Origin: Aquabacterium soli
Lineage (GTDB): Bacteria; Pseudomonadota; Gammaproteobacteria; Burkholderiales; Burkholderiaceae_C
Assembly (NCBI RefSeq): GCF_003933735.1
Contig: NZ_RSED01000005.1
Span: 186,001 to 250,000, forward strand
DNA: 64,000 nt
Direction: 5' to 3'
Shown: positions 20,210-29,900 of the stretch, piece by piece
Layout: the number at the start of each line of letters is the position of its first letter
Position numbering within the stretch: position 1 is the first letter of the stretch
The notes under the pieces: model-generated
The model's input: the letters and a program-made list of their open reading frames with translations, nothing else
Databases searched by the model: none
What the model was told of the DNA's origin: nothing
Translations under genes and position numbers: made by a program

Positions 20210-22672
20210 ATGCCCGTTGGTTCGCCCAGGGACCTCGCTGTCCTGGCCCGCCGTACCTACCTGGAGTCCCTGCGCCAAGGCGTTGGAGACCTGGTGGCGG
20301 CATGCGTGAACGGCTCGCGCCTGCTGGCCGCCCAATCGGCCGAACCGGCCCTGTACGCCCGCCGCCGTGACCTGGTGCTGGACCTGCCGCGCCTGTCGGG
20401 CACCTGGAACGAAGCCCTGCTGAGCCACCTGGGCGAGGCCCTCGATTCGCTCAGCCACGGCCGTGCCGTGGTCACCCGCCCAGCCGGCCTGGACGACCCG
20501 ACAGGGCAGTTCAGCCTGGTCGACGATGCCGTGATCGAGCTGGACATGATGGTCTCCCGCCTGGGCCAGACCATTTCTGACAAGGCCGGCTGGGAGTACA
20601 CGGATTTGTGCTCGCGCCTGAGCACCCTGGAAGACCGCGACGGGGTGGCCTTGGGCCGCAGCGGCGAGGTGCTCAAGCCCGGCGCGCTGGCCCGCTGGGT
20701 GCTGGACGCCTGGATGCACGCCACCCTGAGCGTGGACCACTGGAAGACCCTGCAGAACGTGGTGCACGACGAGGTCGCGATGCTGGCCGAAGGGGCCTAC
20801 CACGATGCCAACCGCGTGCTGCTGGACCATGGCGTGCGCCCCGAGATCGATCTGCGTCCCTTCATCCGCCGAGCCAAGGATGCGGGGGTGTTGCGGCCCT
20901 TGGCGCCGTCCCCTGGCGTGATGCCACCAATGGGCGCGGGCGGGCCCCCTCCGGTCCCGTCCGGCTCTGCTGGCGCGAGCCCCGGCGGCTCGGGCGCTGG
21001 GGGGCCGGGCAGCGTTGGCGTGGCTGGTGGCTCCAACGAAAGGGCGGTGGCATCAGGCCGCGGGGCGACCTCGCCTCTGACCGGCCAGACCAATCGCGTG
21101 ACCGGCCCAGGCCGCTTCGCCACCGGCGCCGGCGGCACCTATGACGAAACCCGCCTGATGACGCAGACTCCCGCGCTGCGCAGCTCCGCCCACGGGCAGG
21201 CTGCGCTGGGCAAGCTGAACCAACTGGTGGCTCGCCAGGTGCCGGGCTTCGATCCCACGGCGCCGCTGAGCGACTCCCAACGCGTGCCGGTGGGCGGTGC
21301 CTTGAACCAGGCCATGGACGCGGCCCAGCAGGCCGTGCTGCGCCACGCCGACACCGCTGGCGGCATGGCGCCCGATCCCGGGGCGCTGGCGCGTGATTTC
21401 CAGGCCCGCAAGCAATCGCTCAAGCAGGCCGCCGGCAGCGACAGCGAGCGCGCCATCATCGAGATCGTGGCCCTGCTGTTCCAGAGCATCCTGACCGAAG
21501 AGCGCCTGCCCGCCACCGTGCGCGTGTGGTTCGCGCGGCTGCAGATGCCTGTGCTGCGCGTGGCCGTGGCCGAGCCCGATTTCTTCGCCACGTTGGACCA
21601 CCCCGCGCGCCTGTTGATCGACCGCATGGGCGGCTGCGTGATGGGCTTTGCCGGTGCCGCCCAGGATGGCGCCAGCGACCAACTGCACAAGGAGATCAAG
21701 CGCATCGTGCAGACCATCGAGGCCTACCCCGACACCGGCCGGCGCGTCTTCCAGACGGTGCTGGTGGAGTTCGAGCGCTTCCTGGTCAATTACTTCCGCG
21801 AAGGCAACGAGGCCAGCCGCAAGGGCGTGTCGCTGGCCCAGCAGCTCGAGCAGCGCGAGGCCTATGCCATCCAGTACACCATCGAGCTGCGCAAGATGCT
21901 CGAGACCGTGCCGGTGCACGAAGGCGTGCGCGAGTTCCTGTTCAAGGTCTGGGCCGATGTGCTCGCGCAAAGTGCGGTGCAGTCCGGCACCTCGTCTGAG
22001 GACACGCGCATGCTCAAGCGCCTGGCCGGTGACCTGATCTGGTCGGCCGGCGCCAAGACCACGCGCGAAGAGCGCACCGAGGTGCTGCAACGTCTGCCCC
22101 CGTTGCTCAAGCTGCTGCGCGAAGGCATGGGCAAGGCGGGTGTGACGGTCGAGCGCCAGGATGACCATGTGCGCGACCTCAACGCCGCGCTGGCCGCGGC
22201 CTTTGCCGCCAAGTCGGCGGCCATCTCCAGCGAGCGCCTGGCCGAGATCACCGGCAAGCTCGAAGCGCTCGACGAGATCCTGCCTGAACTGGGCGATGTC
22301 GAACTCGATGCCGACACTTTGCGCGATCTGTCTGGGTACGAAAGCGCCGATCTGGAGGTGGTGGCCGAGGGCGGCACCATGCCCACGCCGGCCATGCTGG
22401 CCTGGGCGGCCGAGCTCAAGCTGGGCGCCTGGTTCCAGCTCGATTACCGCAGCCGTCAGGAGGCCGTGCAACTGGCCTGGCGCGGCCTGCAGAAGCAGCT
22501 CGCCCTGTTCGTCACGCCACAGGGGCGGGGTGTGCTGTTCCAGTCGCACCGCCTGGGCGCTTTCCTGCAGGCCGGCCTGCTGGTGCCGATGGAAGACGAA
22601 TCGCTCACCGTGCGCGCCACGCGTGATGCGCTGGCCAAGCTGGACGCCGATCCGCGCCGACTGCTGAACTGA
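20210..22672 (+). CDS. DUF1631 family protein of unknown function
   Basis: A large soluble protein of about 820 residues. The N-terminal 240 residues and C-terminal 480 residues look folded and helical. They are joined by a low-complexity Gly/Pro/Ser/Ala linker (about residues 240-330) that by eye is unlike the flanking domains. VLVEFERFLVNYFREGNEA and the C-terminal GAWFQLDYRS...RGVLFQSHRLGAF stretch fit DUF1631. The last part resembles a PilZ-like beta barrel, but I see no RxxxR c-di-GMP motif. The start is uncertain: ATG at 20210, or TTG at 20177 just after a run of G residues. Confidence 0.75.
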   Translation: MPVGSPRDLAVLARRTYLESLRQGVGDLVAACVNGSRLLAAQSAEPALYARRRDLVLDLPRLSGTWNEALLSHLGEALDSLSHGRAVVTRPAGLDDPTGQFSLVDDAVIELDMMVSRLGQTISDKAGWEYTDLCSRLSTLEDRDGVALGRSGEVLKPGALARWVLDAWMHATLSVDHWKTLQNVVHDEVAMLAEGAYHDANRVLLDHGVRPEIDLRPFIRRAKDAGVLRPLAPSPGVMPPMGAGGPPPVPSGSAGASPGGSGAGGPGSVGVAGGSNERAVASGRGATSPLTGQTNRVTGPGRFATGAGGTYDETRLMTQTPALRSSAHGQAALGKLNQLVARQVPGFDPTAPLSDSQRVPVGGALNQAMDAAQQAVLRHADTAGGMAPDPGALARDFQARKQSLKQAAGSDSERAIIEIVALLFQSILTEERLPATVRVWFARLQMPVLRVAVAEPDFFATLDHPARLLIDRMGGCVMGFAGAAQDGASDQLHKEIKRIVQTIEAYPDTGRRVFQTVLVEFERFLVNYFREGNEASRKGVSLAQQLEQREAYAIQYTIELRKMLETVPVHEGVREFLFKVWADVLAQSAVQSGTSSEDTRMLKRLAGDLIWSAGAKTTREERTEVLQRLPPLLKLLREGMGKAGVTVERQDDHVRDLNAALAAAFAAKSAAISSERLAEITGKLEALDEILPELGDVELDADTLRDLSGYESADLEVVAEGGTMPTPAMLAWAAELKLGAWFQLDYRSRQEAVQLAWRGLQKQLALFVTPQGRGVLFQSHRLGAFLQAGLLVPMEDESLTVRATRDALAKLDADPRRLLN

Positions 22673-22713
22673 ACACTGGCGGTGGGCCGGGACGGGCCAA
22701 GTACAATGGCATC

Positions 22714-22840
22714 ATCCCTTGGGGAGTAGCCTGCGCCGGCCTTCGTGGTCAGGCGCCCGTGCATCAACAGACTTGGCCCGCGTCCCCCGCGGCCATGGTG
22801 CACGGGGCAGCAGCTTGGCGAGACCTTGGGCATGGCTCGC
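22714..22840 (+). promoter_or_regulatory. yybP-ykoY (manganese) riboswitch
   Basis: The two conserved parts of this riboswitch class are present: GGGGAGTAGCC at 22721-22731 and TGGCGAGACC around 22816-22825, separated by variable pairing regions, as in the E. coli mntP leader. The class senses Mn2+ and turns on export genes. A TACAAT -10 candidate (22702-22707) sits just before it. The next gene is a TMEM165/GDT1 exporter, a usual partner. About 80 bases between the aptamer and the ATG hold the expression platform. Confidence 0.9.
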
Positions 22841-22922
22841 GGCTCATGGGTTGGGCGGCGTGGCCTTGCCCTTGTGTGACTCGGCCTTTGCCCGCCGCTC
22901 CGCCCAGCCCACTTGAAGCTGT

Positions 22923-23480
22923 ATGTTCGATGCTCTGTGGGTGTCCACCACCGCCGTGACCCTGGCGGAAATGGGAGACAAGACGCAACTCCTGGCCCTG
23001 ATGCTGGCCGCACGCTGGCGCAAGCCCTGGTCCATCGTGGCCGGGATCGCCGTGGCCACCGTGGTGAACCACGCCTTGGCCGGCGCGCTGGGTGCCTGGC
23101 TCACCCAATGGCTGGTGCCGGATGCGCTGCGCTGGATCGTGGGCGGCTCCTTCCTGGTCGTGGCGGCCTGGATGCTGATCCCCGACAAGCTCGATGACGA
23201 CGAGATCAAGCTGCCGCCCGGCGGCGTGTTCATCGCCACCGTGGTGGCCTTCTTCCTGGCCGAGATGGGCGACAAGACCCAGGTGGCCACCGTCGTGCTG
23301 GCAGCGCGCTTCGATTCGCTGTGGCAGGTGGTGGCCGGCACCACGGCTGGCATGCTGCTGGCCAATGCGCCGGTGGTGTTCATGGGCGACAAGCTCACGC
23401 GCCAGCTGCCGCTGGTGTGGATCAACCGCGGCGCGGCGGTGGTGTTCGCGCTGCTGGGCGTGGTGACGCTGATGTGGTGA
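22923..23480 (+). CDS. TMEM165/GDT1 (UPF0016) family manganese exporter, MneA-like
   Basis: An inner-membrane protein of 185 residues with six hydrophobic segments in two related halves. Each half carries the ExGDK(S/T) family motif, here AEMGDKTQ at about residues 16-23 and again at about 116-123. Members export Mn2+ (MneA in Vibrio cholerae) or exchange Ca2+/Mn2+ for protons. The riboswitch directly upstream points to manganese as substrate. The gene is convergent with the large GGDEF-EAL gene, 30 bases apart. Confidence 0.9.
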   Translation: MFDALWVSTTAVTLAEMGDKTQLLALMLAARWRKPWSIVAGIAVATVVNHALAGALGAWLTQWLVPDALRWIVGGSFLVVAAWMLIPDKLDDDEIKLPPGGVFIATVVAFFLAEMGDKTQVATVVLAARFDSLWQVVAGTTAGMLLANAPVVFMGDKLTRQLPLVWINRGAAVVFALLGVVTLMW

Positions 23481-23510
23481 TGTCGATGTGGCTGTAAGCG
23501 CTGAAGGGGC

Positions 23511-26500
23511 TCAGACCGGCGCGTGGTTCACCATCCGCGTGATCGGCTTGAGTGCCCCCGCATGCAGGCGGCTGTGCTCCACCAGCATGGCCTCGAACGC
23601 GTCTTCCTTCATCGGCCGACCCAGGTGGTAGCCCTGGGCCTCGTCGCATCCATGGTCCTTCAGGAAGGCCAACTGCTCTTCGTTCTCGACCCCTTCGGCC
23701 ACGATGCCCACGTTCAATCGGTGCGCCATCGCGATCAGCGCGGCGGCCAGGCGGCAATCGCCTTCTGACTGCGGCACGGCCATCAGGAAGCTGCGGTCCA
23801 GCTTGAAGCGGTCCACCGGCAGCTCGCGCAGGTAGCCGAAGCTGGAATAGCCCACGCCGAAGTCATCGATGGCGATGCTCACGCCCAGTGAGCGCAGCTG
23901 CGTGAGGATGTCGGCGGCGCGCAGCGATTCGCGCACCACCACGGTCTCGGTGATCTCCAGCTCCAGCATCGTGGGCGGCAGGCCGGTCTCGGTCAGCACG
24001 CGGGCCACGGTATTGGCGATGTCGGTGTGCTCCAGCTGCACGGCCGACAGGTTCACGGCGATGCGCAAGGGCCAGCCGGTGCGCAGGTGCCAGGCCTGGG
24101 CCTTGCGGCACGATTCGCGCAGCACCCACTCGCCCATGGGCACGATCAGGCCGGTCTCTTCGGCGAAGGGGATGAAGTCCATCGGCGGCACCAGCTTGCC
24201 ATCGTGCTCCCAGCGCAGCAGGGCCTCGGCACCGATGATCTGGCCGCTGGCGCAGTCGAACTGGGGCTGGAAGTGCAGGCGCAGCTCGTCGCGTTCGAGC
24301 GCCTTGTACAGGTCGTTCTCCAGCACCAGCTTGTCGGCCGTGGGGGATTCGAGCTGGTCGCTGTACACCTGCACGCGGTTGCGGCCGTGGTTCTTGGCCT
24401 GGTACATGGCCAGGTCCGCGTGGCGCATCAGCGTGGCGGCATCGGTGCCGTGCGTGGGGTAGACCACCAGGCCGATGCTGGGCGTCAGGCGCAGCTCGTG
24501 CGGGCCCACGCGCAGCGGCTCATTGAACAGCTCCAGCACCTTGTGGGCCACGACCACGCCATCGTCCATCTGCGAGATCTGGGGCAGCAGCACGACGAAC
24601 TCGTCGCCGCCCAGCCGCGCCACGATGTCGGAGGTGCGCATGGCGGTGCGCAGTCGGCGGCCCACTTCCAGGATCACGTTGTCGCCGACGTGGTGGCCCA
24701 GGGTGTCGTTGATCTTCTTGAAGCGGTCCAGGTCCAGGAACATCAGCGCCAGCGGTTGCTGATGGCGCTCGGCGTGCAGCACGGCGCTCTTGAGCTGCTC
24801 CTGCAGCATGTTGCGGTTGGGCAGGCCGGTCAGGGCATCGTGCTGGGCCTGGTGCTGCAGTTGCTGCTCGGCCTCGGTGCGGGCGCTGATGTCCTGCGCC
24901 ATGGCCAGGTAGCCGTTCATGCGGCCCTGCTCATCGCGCAGTTCGGTCACCGACAGCTCGGCCATGATGCGCCGCCCGTCTGGGCGCAGCAGGGCCCATT
25001 CCTTGGGCACGCCGGCGGCGTCGCGCGCCAGGTGGGAGAACACCTGCACGTCCTTGATCTCGCGGTTCAGGCGCAGGCCCAGCAGGTGGGCGCGTTCGGT
25101 CACCTGCTCCGGATCGAAGAAGCGCTCGGTGGAGGCGCGGCCGACCAGCTCCTGTGCGGTACAGCCCAGCAGGGCCTCGCCGGCCGGGTTGATGGCCTGG
25201 ACCACACCCTGGCGGTTGAGCACCAGGATGGCGTAGGGCGCGTGGTGCACGATCACGCGGCGCATCTCGTCGACCTCGTCGAGCTGGCGCTGTGCGGCCA
25301 GGGCGGCCTGCTCCGCTGCGTGTTGCTCGGTCAGGTCGCGCAGCACCATCACGTACTGGGTCTGCCCATCCAGCACCATGGGGCTGACGCTGAGCTCCAG
25401 CGGGAAGCGGTGGCCGTCCTGGCGCAGGCCCTGCAGGCGGCGGCTGACATCCATCACGCCCAGGCCCTGGGCCTGCAGGTAGCGGGCCATGTCGGCCTGG
25501 GGCGGGCAGCCTGGCGGGGCCGGGATCAGGCGGTCGATGTGGCAGGGGCTCAGCGCGATCTCTGGTGCATCCGGGCCGATGAAGATCATCTGCGCAGCAT
25601 GGTTGCTGGACAGCACGGTGCCGCGCGGGTCCAGTGTGAGGATGGCATCGATGGTGCTGTCCATCACCTTGCTCAGGCGCCGCTCGTTGGTGCGGGCCTG
25701 GCGGCTGAGGTGTTCGGCCATCTCGGCCGCCTGGCGCTGTTGCGTGCCGATGCCGCGGACGGCCCACCACAGGCCCAGGGTGCCCAGCAGGCCTGCGGCC
25801 AGCACCGACAGAGGATAAGGCTGCTGCCAGGCGCCCACGGGAGGGCGCGTGAGGGTGAGCGCCCAGCGGCGCCCCGCCACCTCGGTGAGTCGCCGACGGC
25901 GGTCGTCGGCATGCGGGGTGGCCGTGGGCTGGAAGGCCGTGGACGATTGACGGGCGCTGTCGAAGAGGGGCGCGGGGGCGGTGGAGGCGCCGCCAGTGGC
26001 CGGCCCCAGGTCCTGGATGTTCAGATGCCACTGATCCCAGGTGCTGGTGGGGATCACGGCTGCCACCAGTCGGTCGGCCTGGAAGGCGCCGCCCACCTGG
26101 CCCAAATAGGCCTGGCGGCGCTGTGCCACGGTGTCGATGGGCTGGTGGGCACGGTAGACGGGCAGGCGCACGACGAAGCCCTGGGCCTGCGCACCGCCCG
26201 ACACCAGTTGCACCGGCCCCGAGCCCTGGGCCCGGGCCGTGTCGCGTGCCTGCTCCATCACCGCGCGGCGAATGGCCTCGAAGGCCTGGTCGTAGCCCAG
26301 CAGTCGGGTGTTGCCATCGGGCGGCTCCACGAAGACCACAGGCAGGTAGCTGGCGCGCTCGCCCGGCGGGTGAATGCTGTAGCCGGGATGTGGCCCATCG
26401 GCGCGCATCCCGGCCTCGAAGCGGGCCTTGTCGGCATGGGGCACCAGGCGGGCGAACTGCACCGCGATCAGGGCCGGGTAGCCCTCCTTCGCATAGGCCA

Positions 26501-26783
26501 GTTCATGCAGGCGGCGAAAGGCCGCGCGGTCGACCTGGTCCGAGGCCACGAAGGCCGACTGGAAGCTGCGCAGCAGGTCCAGGTGGTGGTTGACCGAGGC
26601 CGCCAGGCGTTCGGCCTTGTCGCGCGATGTGTTCTCGAACAGCACGTCGGCCGTGCGCTGAACCTCGTGCGCGGCATGGCTCCAGCCGAGCACGCTCAAC
26701 ACCGCCCCACCGATCAGAGAGATCCAGGACAGTGCGATCCAGCGTCGAGACCATCGGGCAACCTGCCCGGGCGTTTGATTCAT
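23511..26783 (-). CDS. CHASE-PAS-PAS-GGDEF-EAL membrane protein (c-di-GMP enzyme), copy 1
   Basis: The protein has 1090 residues. TM1 (about 15-35) and TM2 (about 325-345) flank a periplasmic CHASE sensor (IAVQFARLVP...GYSIHPPGERASYLPVVFVEP). Two PAS domains follow, then GGDEF with an intact active site RLGGDEF and an inhibitory RxxD site (RTSD) five residues before it. A C-terminal EAL domain has EALLRW, DDFGVGYSSF, KLDRSF and EGVENEEQ. Both catalytic domains look complete, so it may make and break c-di-GMP in response to a periplasmic ligand. It lies downstream of a paralogue (26909-30175) with the same layout and strand, 125 bases away. Confidence 0.93.
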   Translation of the reverse strand: MNQTPGQVARWSRRWIALSWISLIGGAVLSVLGWSHAAHEVQRTADVLFENTSRDKAERLAASVNHHLDLLRSFQSAFVASDQVDRAAFRRLHELAYAKEGYPALIAVQFARLVPHADKARFEAGMRADGPHPGYSIHPPGERASYLPVVFVEPPDGNTRLLGYDQAFEAIRRAVMEQARDTARAQGSGPVQLVSGGAQAQGFVVRLPVYRAHQPIDTVAQRRQAYLGQVGGAFQADRLVAAVIPTSTWDQWHLNIQDLGPATGGASTAPAPLFDSARQSSTAFQPTATPHADDRRRRLTEVAGRRWALTLTRPPVGAWQQPYPLSVLAAGLLGTLGLWWAVRGIGTQQRQAAEMAEHLSRQARTNERRLSKVMDSTIDAILTLDPRGTVLSSNHAAQMIFIGPDAPEIALSPCHIDRLIPAPPGCPPQADMARYLQAQGLGVMDVSRRLQGLRQDGHRFPLELSVSPMVLDGQTQYVMVLRDLTEQHAAEQAALAAQRQLDEVDEMRRVIVHHAPYAILVLNRQGVVQAINPAGEALLGCTAQELVGRASTERFFDPEQVTERAHLLGLRLNREIKDVQVFSHLARDAAGVPKEWALLRPDGRRIMAELSVTELRDEQGRMNGYLAMAQDISARTEAEQQLQHQAQHDALTGLPNRNMLQEQLKSAVLHAERHQQPLALMFLDLDRFKKINDTLGHHVGDNVILEVGRRLRTAMRTSDIVARLGGDEFVVLLPQISQMDDGVVVAHKVLELFNEPLRVGPHELRLTPSIGLVVYPTHGTDAATLMRHADLAMYQAKNHGRNRVQVYSDQLESPTADKLVLENDLYKALERDELRLHFQPQFDCASGQIIGAEALLRWEHDGKLVPPMDFIPFAEETGLIVPMGEWVLRESCRKAQAWHLRTGWPLRIAVNLSAVQLEHTDIANTVARVLTETGLPPTMLELEITETVVVRESLRAADILTQLRSLGVSIAIDDFGVGYSSFGYLRELPVDRFKLDRSFLMAVPQSEGDCRLAAALIAMAHRLNVGIVAEGVENEEQLAFLKDHGCDEAQGYHLGRPMKEDAFEAMLVEHSRLHAGALKPITRMVNHAPV

Positions 26784-26908
26784 GCCTGACGTTCCACACG
26801 GCGAAAAGGGGCGGATTCAGAATGCCTGAGTCCACTGTACCCATATCGGTGCGGTGCAGAACAGTCTTGAGCAGGCAGGGCGGGGGAGCGCCCTGCCGCG
26901 GTGCGATT

Positions 26909-29900
26909 TCAGGCCGGAGCGTGAAGATTGTCTGCTTTGAACGTGCTGCGCTCTTGCGCATGCTGAACCAGCAGGGCCTCGAACGCATCGTCCTTCATCG
27001 GTCGGCCCAGGTGGTAGCCCTGGGCTTCATCACAGCCGTGATCGCGCAGGAAGGCGTTCTGCTCTTCCGTCTCGACGCCCTCGGCCACGATGCCCACCTC
27101 CAGGCGGTGCGCCATCGCGATCAGGGCGGCGGCCAGCCGGCTGTCGCCCTCGGATTGCGGCACCGCGCTCAGGAAGCTGCGGTCCAGCTTGAAGCGGTCC
27201 ACCGGCAGTTCGCGCAGGTAGGCGAAGCTGGAGTAGCCCACGCCGAAGTCGTCGATGGCGATGCCCACGCCCAGGGCGCGCAACTCGGTCAGGATGTCGG
27301 CGGCGCGCAGCGATTCGCGCACCACCACGCTTTCGGTGATCTCCAGCTCCAGGGCGGTGGCGGGCAAGCCGGTCTCGTGCAGGGCCTGGGCCACGGTCGC
27401 GGTGATGTCGGCCTGGTCCAGCTGCACGGCCGAGAGGTTCACGGCGATGCGCAGCGGCCAGCCGGTCCTGCTGCGCCAGGCCTGGGCCTTGGCGCAGGCC
27501 TCGCGCAGCACCCAGGCACCCATCTCGACGATGAGGCCGGATTCTTCGGCCAGCGGGATGAATTCGGCCGGCGACACCAGCTTGCCCTTGTGCTCCCAGC
27601 GCAGCAGCGCCTCGGCCCCGGTGATCTGGCCAGTGGCGCAGTCGAATTGGGGCTGGTAGTGCAGGCGCAGCTCGTTGCGCTCGAGCGCCTTGTACAGGTC
27701 GTTCTCCAGCACCAGGGTGTCGGCCGTGGGCGACTCCATCTGGTCGCCGTAGACCTGGATGCGGTTGCGGCCGTTGTTCTTGGCGCGGTACATGGCCAGG
27801 TCGGCGTGGCGCATCAGGGTGATGGCATCGCTGCCGTGCTGGGGGTAGATCACCAGGCCCACGCTGGGCGTGACGCGCAGCTCGTGCGGGCCCACGCGCA
27901 GCGGCTCGGTGAACAGGTCCAGCACCTTCTGCGCCACACGCTCGCCATCGCCTTCTTCGGCGATCTGCGGCAGCAGGATCACGAACTCGTCGCCGCCCAG
28001 GCGGGCCACGATGTCGGAGGTGCGCATGGCCGAGCGCAGGCGGCGCGCCACCTCGATCAGCACGCTGTCGCCGATGTGGTGGCCCAGGCTGTCGTTGATC
28101 TTCTTGAAGCGGTCCAGGTCCAGGAACATCAGGGCCATGGCATGGCCGCCGCGGTCGGCCGCCACCATCGAGGCCTTGAGCTGGTCCTGCAGCATGTTGC
28201 GGTTGGGCAGGGCCGTCAGCGCATCGTGCATGGCCATGTGCTGCAGCTGGTTCTCGGCCTCGCGGCGCAGGGTCACGTCCTGCGCCATGGCCAGGTAGCC
28301 TGTCAGGTTGCCCATCTCGTCGCAGAGTTCGGTCACGCTGATTTCGGCCACCAGGGGGCGGCCGTCGGCGCGGATCAGCGTCCATTCGCTGGGCAGGCCC
28401 GGCGACTCTTCGGCCAGGTGTGTCAGCACGTTCAGTTCGGTGACGGGCTGGTTCAGCCGCAGGGCCAGCATGTGCGCGCGTTCGGAGACCTCGTTCGGGT
28501 CGAAGAAGCGCTGCGTGGTGTTCTGGCCCATCAACTCGTTGAGCCGGTAGCCCAGCAGGGCTTCGCCGGCGGGGTTCACCGTCTGGATGATGCCATGGCG
28601 GTTGAGCATCAGGATGGCGTAGGGCGCGTGGTGCACGATCACGCGGCGCATCTCGTCGACCTCGTTGAGCTGGCGCTGCGCCTCGAGCACGGCCATCTCG
28701 GCGGCGGCCTGATCGCTCAGGTCGCGCACGATGCCGATGTACTGCGTCACGCCGTCCTGCTCCATCGTGCTGATGGCCAGGTCCACGGGGAAGCGCTGGC
28801 CATTGGCGCGCCGGCCTTCGGCACGGCGTCCCAGGCCGATCAGTCCCACGTGCTGCGTCTTCAGGAAAGTGTCCACGGAGTGGCCCTGCCCGGCGTCTTC
28901 GACGGCGGCGGGAACCAGCAGGCTCAGGTGCTGCCCCACCATGGCAATCTCGCCGTGGCCGAAGATGCGGCACAGCGCCTGGTTGACGCTGATGATGTGG
29001 CCGTCTTCGCCGATCACGATGATCCCGTCCACGGTGTGGTCGACCACCGAGCGCAGCTGCTGCTCGCTGTCGCGGGCCTTGCGGCTGATCTCCATGGCCA
29101 TCTGCGCGGCCAGGTGGTGGCGGCTGGCTGCCCCGCGGATGGCCCACCACAGGCCCACCGAGGCCAGCACACCGGCCATCAGCAGGGCCAGCGGGTAGGG
29201 TTGCAGGGCCTGGTTGACGGTGGGTTGCGCGAAGCTGACCTGCCATCGCCGCCCGGCCACATCGACCTGGTAGTCGCGGGTGTCCGCCGCCAGGGCACTG
29301 GCCTGGGCGTTGAAGTAGGCCTGGCCGTGTGCGGCACTGTCGAACAGCGCAATGGCGCTGCCCGCGGGCTGATCGGCGTCGCCCAGGTCCGTCACGCGCC
29401 ATTGCAGTTGGCGCCAGCGGTCGGCCGGGAGCACCTGGCGCATCAGGTCGGAGGCGCGAAACACGCCGGTGATCTGGCCCAGGTAGGCCTGGCGCCTGGC
29501 GGCCCGGCTGTCCAGGTTGCCCATGGACGCGTAGACAGGCAGGCGGATCACGAAACCGGTCCTGTCCGTGTCCAGCTGCACCAGGGGTACGGGGGTGGAC
29601 ACCACCACCTTGCCGCTGTCGCGGGCGGCTTCCAGGCTGGCGCGGCGCTGGGCATCGCCCGCGATGTCGAAGCCCATGGCCTTTTCATTGCCGACCAGCG
29701 GTTCGGTGTACTTCACCGCCACGTAGTTGGGGCGGGTACCGGCGGGGTGGATGGCGTAGTCGGGGTAGCCGGCCGGGTGGACGCTGTGGTCGGCCCTCAC
29801 GGCGGCTTCAAACTCGGCCTTGCGGGCCTGGGGCACCAGTTCGGCGAACTGGATGGCCATCAGCGCCTGGTAGTCGGCGCTCTTGCGCAGCGTGACGTAG

